Assembly: GCF_006715165.1 (NCBI RefSeq) | Contig: NZ_VFMS01000001.1 | Span: 1,674,001-1,738,000 of the forward strand | DNA length: 64,000 bases | Source: Arthrobacter sp. SLBN-122 | GTDB lineage: Bacteria > Actinomycetota > Actinomycetes > Actinomycetales > Micrococcaceae | Direction: 5' to 3' | Part shown: one piece after another, positions 61,686-64,000 of the stretch | How positions within the stretch are numbered: the first letter of the stretch is position 1 | How the letters are laid out: each line of letters opens with the position of its first letter | Translations under genes and position numbers: made by a program | Notes under the pieces: generated by a model | What the model was told of the DNA's origin: nothing | Databases searched by the model: none | Seen by the model: only the letters and a program-made list of their open reading frames with translations

Positions 61686-62414
61686 CTAACCGGCGGGGCT
61701 GGTGGAGATCCGGTGCAGCCATTCGAGGAAGAGCTTAAGTTCCGAGCTGGAAAGCTGGTCAGAGTGCGAAGCCTGAAGTGCGGCGTTCAGGGCGATCGCT
61801 GCCACCACCACCGAGGACTTTCCGGTGCCGCCCGGGGCCGGGCCGCTGGCGGGCTCGGCGGACACCGCGAAGATCATGGCGTCCCGGGTCATGGTGGACA
61901 GTTCAAGGTTGCGTTCGGAAGCGGGTTCCGCAATCAGCATCAGCGTCACGCCCACATTGGCCGCCAGGATGGACCTGGCTGCCTCCCTGGGCTGGACGTT
62001 CAGCTGGCCCGCCGCCGCTGCCTTGTTCAGCATCTCCTCCATGAGCGCCTCGGCGTCTGCCACGATGGCAGGCCGGCTCTCCGGACGGATGTTGCCGAAC
62101 ATCACCAGGTACAGCTCAGGCTGGTTCAGTCCGAACTGGACATGGTTGTCCCACATTCTCCGGATGTCCTCGAGCGGCTGTCCGGAGGGGGCGAAATCCC
62201 TTTCGCCCGCGACATATTCTTCAAACCCTGCGGCGACGACGGCGTCGAACAGACCTTCCTTGTCACCGAAGTGGTGGTACAGGGTGGGCGCCGAAACCCC
62301 CGCCAGCTGGGTGATCTGGCGGGTGGACACCGGAGCTCCCGCGGATTTTGCCAGCAGTTCCGCGGCAGCACGGAGCAGCCGCATTTTGGGGGGAAGCTGG
62401 CCATCCAAACTCAT
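61686..62414 (-). CDS. TetR-family regulator of the mannitol/PTS locus
   Basis: 242 aa. Helix-turn-helix: S-T-R-Q-I-T-Q-L-A-G-V-S-A-P-T-L-Y-H-H-F-G-D-K is the TetR signature. The C-terminal part (about 80-235) is a helical ligand domain with a loose Gly/Pro-rich stretch at 180-195. It lies first on the mannitol strand, divergent from Enzyme I, with a TATAGC-GTT-GCTATA palindrome in the gap. TetR control of a mannitol PTS is unusual; MtlR/DeoR or GntR types are more common. Confidence 0.88.
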   Translation of the reverse strand: MSLDGQLPPKMRLLRAAAELLAKSAGAPVSTRQITQLAGVSAPTLYHHFGDKEGLFDAVVAAGFEEYVAGERDFAPSGQPLEDIRRMWDNHVQFGLNQPELYLVMFGNIRPESRPAIVADAEALMEEMLNKAAAAGQLNVQPREAARSILAANVGVTLMLIAEPASERNLELSTMTRDAMIFAVSAEPASGPAPGGTGKSSVVVAAIALNAALQASHSDQLSSSELKLFLEWLHRISTSPAG

Positions 62415-62432
62415 AACCGCTACCCTAGCACC

Positions 62433-62447
62433 TATAGCGTTGCTATA
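62433..62447. promoter_or_regulatory. Palindrome TATAGC-GTT-GCTATA in the TetR/EI gap
   Basis: Perfect 6-bp arms. It overlaps another repeat, TAGCA (62426-62430) with TGCTA (62441-62445). It lies in the 160-bp gap between the TetR gene and Enzyme I, 19 bp from the TetR start, so it could control both directions. Confidence 0.65.
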
Positions 62448-62574
62448 TGAACTGAATCACATACAATTTTTTCAGGCACGTTTCCCGCCCTGGACGTAGC
62501 AGTCCCCGGGTGGACCCGGCACGGCGCCGGAGAACTTGGCGGGCCTGTCTACCGGCAGAGAATGAGGACCTTCA

Positions 62575-64000
62575 GTGCAGAACTTCCCAGGAGTAGGCGT
62601 CAGCCCAGGCCGCGTCATCGGCACCGTCCGGCAGATGCCCAAACCGATCAGTGAGCCTCCCGCCGGTGAACAGCTGGCCCCGGGCACCACTGCCGAGGAA
62701 GCCACAGCAGCACTGAAGGCAGCCGCCCAGGCGGTGCACGACGAGCTGAAGGACCGTGCTGCCCACGCCACCGGCGATGGCAAGGCCGTCCTGGAGGCCA
62801 CCGCGCTGATGGCCAAGGACACCATGCTGATCAAGGGGGCAGCCAAACTGGTGGCCCGGGGCACCTCCGCCGAACGCGCCATCTGGGAATCAGGTTCCTC
62901 CGTATCCGAGATGCTGCACAACCTGGGCGGCTACATGGCTGAACGCGCCACCGATGTCCTTGACGTGCGCGCCCGGATCGTGGCCGAACTCCGGGGGGTA
63001 CCAGCGCCCGGCATCCCCGCCTCCAACACCCCGTTCGTGCTGGTGGCAGAGGACCTGGCCCCCGCGGACACCGCCACCCTTGACCCCAACAAGGTCCTGG
63101 CGCTGGTGACCGCCGGCGGCGGTCCCCAGTCGCACACGGCCATCATCGCCCGCTCCCTCGGACTGCCCGCAGTGGTCGCCGCCGTGGGCGTGGACGAACT
63201 CCCGGACGGCACCGAGGTGTACGTGGACGGCGCGGCCGGCCTCATCACCTCCGCGCCCGACGAATCCCTGCGGGCAACAGCGGAAGCATGGGCCGCCACG
63301 GCATCGTTGCTGGCAGAGTTCACGGGCACGGGCACGACGGCGGACGGCCACGAGGTGCCGCTGCTTGCCAACGTGGGCGGCGGCAAGGACGCCGAAGCGG
63401 CCGCCAAGCTGGGAGCCCAGGGCGTGGGCCTCTTCCGCACCGAGTTCTGCTTCCTTGAACGCGATACCGAGCCCAGCGTCGAAGAGCAGGCCGCTGCCTA
63501 CAAGAGCGTCTTTGATGCCTTCCCCGGCAAGAAGGTGGTCCTGCGCACCCTGGATGCCGGCGCGGATAAGCCGCTGCCGTTCCTTACGGACTCCACCGAG
63601 CCCAACCCGGCCCTCGGCGTCCGAGGCTACCGCACCGACTTCACCACGCCCGGCGTCCTGGACCGGCAGCTGGAAGCCATCGCCCTGGCGCAGCAGCAGT
63701 CCCAGGCCGATGTCTGGGTCATGGCCCCGATGATCTCCACGGCGGAAGAAGCGGCCCGGTTCGCTTCCATGTGCGCCGATGCCGGTATCAAAACCCCCGG
63801 CGTGATGGTGGAGGTCCCGTCGGCAGCCCTGACCGCAGAGTCCATCCTCCGCGAGGTCGGCTTCGCCAGCCTTGGCACCAACGACCTCACCCAGTACGCC
63901 ATGGCCGCAGACCGCCAGCTTGGCCCGCTGGCCAACCTGAACACCCCATGGCAGCCTGCCGTCCTGCGCCTCGTCGGCCTCACGGTTGAAGGATCCCGCG
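62575..64000 (+). CDS. ptsI: PTS Enzyme I (phosphoenolpyruvate-protein phosphotransferase), 3' end outside window
   Basis: Starts at a GTG with GAGGA about 6 bases upstream; 475 codons are visible and the frame runs off the window. N-terminal F-P-G-V-G-V-S-P-G-R matches EI. The phosphohistidine is H187 in G-G-G-P-Q-S-H-T-A-I-I-A-R-S. The PEP-binding barrel begins with G-L-F-R-T-E-F-C-F-L and L-R-T-L-D-A-G-A-D-K, and later G-T-N-D-L-T-Q-Y. EI passes phosphate from PEP to HPr and so serves the adjacent mannitol PTS. HPr would be expected just downstream. Confidence 0.95.
   Translation, partial: MQNFPGVGVSPGRVIGTVRQMPKPISEPPAGEQLAPGTTAEEATAALKAAAQAVHDELKDRAAHATGDGKAVLEATALMAKDTMLIKGAAKLVARGTSAERAIWESGSSVSEMLHNLGGYMAERATDVLDVRARIVAELRGVPAPGIPASNTPFVLVAEDLAPADTATLDPNKVLALVTAGGGPQSHTAIIARSLGLPAVVAAVGVDELPDGTEVYVDGAAGLITSAPDESLRATAEAWAATASLLAEFTGTGTTADGHEVPLLANVGGGKDAEAAAKLGAQGVGLFRTEFCFLERDTEPSVEEQAAAYKSVFDAFPGKKVVLRTLDAGADKPLPFLTDSTEPNPALGVRGYRTDFTTPGVLDRQLEAIALAQQQSQADVWVMAPMISTAEEAARFASMCADAGIKTPGVMVEVPSAALTAESILREVGFASLGTNDLTQYAMAADRQLGPLANLNTPWQPAVLRLVGLTVEGSR

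Noticed and set aside
1..64000. CRISPR arrays, tRNA/rRNA genes, prophage or intact insertion sequences
   Set aside because: I saw no regularly spaced repeats, no cloverleaf or rRNA sequence, and no transposase or phage protein among the supported genes. A tRNA scan would be the decisive check.

Overview
The window is high-GC DNA, about two-thirds G+C, with dense genes, many GTG starts, 4-bp stop/start overlaps and several promoters whose predicted start point falls on or next to the start codon. Gene content and codon use fit a Micrococcaceae actinobacterium of the Arthrobacter/Pseudarthrobacter type. That genus-level placement is an inference. I see no rRNA, tRNA, CRISPR array, intact insertion sequence or phage gene, so this looks like chromosome.

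Layout. 1-1.9 kb: end of a flavin-based redox cluster (FNR-type reductase, FMN-binding protein, ApbE flavin transferase). 1.9-4.4 kb: two paralogous SGNH hydrolases around a MarR regulator and a YCII protein. 4.5-6.8 kb: a large secreted three-module protein, with a long imperfect inverted repeat upstream. 7.1-12.3 kb: a siderophore-iron uptake operon (lipoprotein, two permeases, ATPase, siderophore-interacting reductase) led by a DtxR/IdeR-type iron box. 12.6-13.9 kb: an FBP zinc protein and a lipoprotein. 14.0-19.8 kb: a Wadjet/MksBEF-type SMC operon (jetA-jetB-jetC) with no recognisable jetD beside it. 20-30.8 kb: acyl-CoA dehydrogenase, membrane proteins, YchJ, aldo/keto reductase, SDR, sulfite-oxidase-like enzyme, S4 protein, a divergent GIY-YIG/uracil-DNA-glycosylase-like pair, PAP2 and DedA proteins.

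30.9-35.7 kb is an asparagine/aspartate catabolic operon (GntR regulator, asparaginase, aspartase, amino-acid permease) with a clear promoter. It is followed by a secreted gamma-glutamyltransferase, lactate dehydrogenase, a GNAT-AAA+ fusion, a flavodoxin, an HD hydrolase and GluQRS. 42.5-48.4 kb holds two Lrp/AsnC regulators, a WXG100-like protein translationally coupled to a lipoprotein, a LysE exporter and small or unknown proteins. 48.5-57.9 kb holds malic enzyme with a DasR-like palindrome upstream, a TetR gene, four MFS transporters, an RraA-like protein and a MarR gene with tandem operators. A decayed GNAT gene follows. 58.4-64 kb is the mannitol PTS locus (TetR, EIICBA, mannitol-1-phosphate dehydrogenase), divergent from PTS Enzyme I, which runs off the end.

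Most interesting: the jetABC operon without its nuclease, the GNAT-AAA+ fusion, the three-module secreted protein with degenerate phosphoesterase ligands, the coupled WXG100-lipoprotein pair, the 117-bp inverted-repeat element, the GIY-YIG/UDG-like pair, and several well-formed operators that tie regulators to neighbouring genes.
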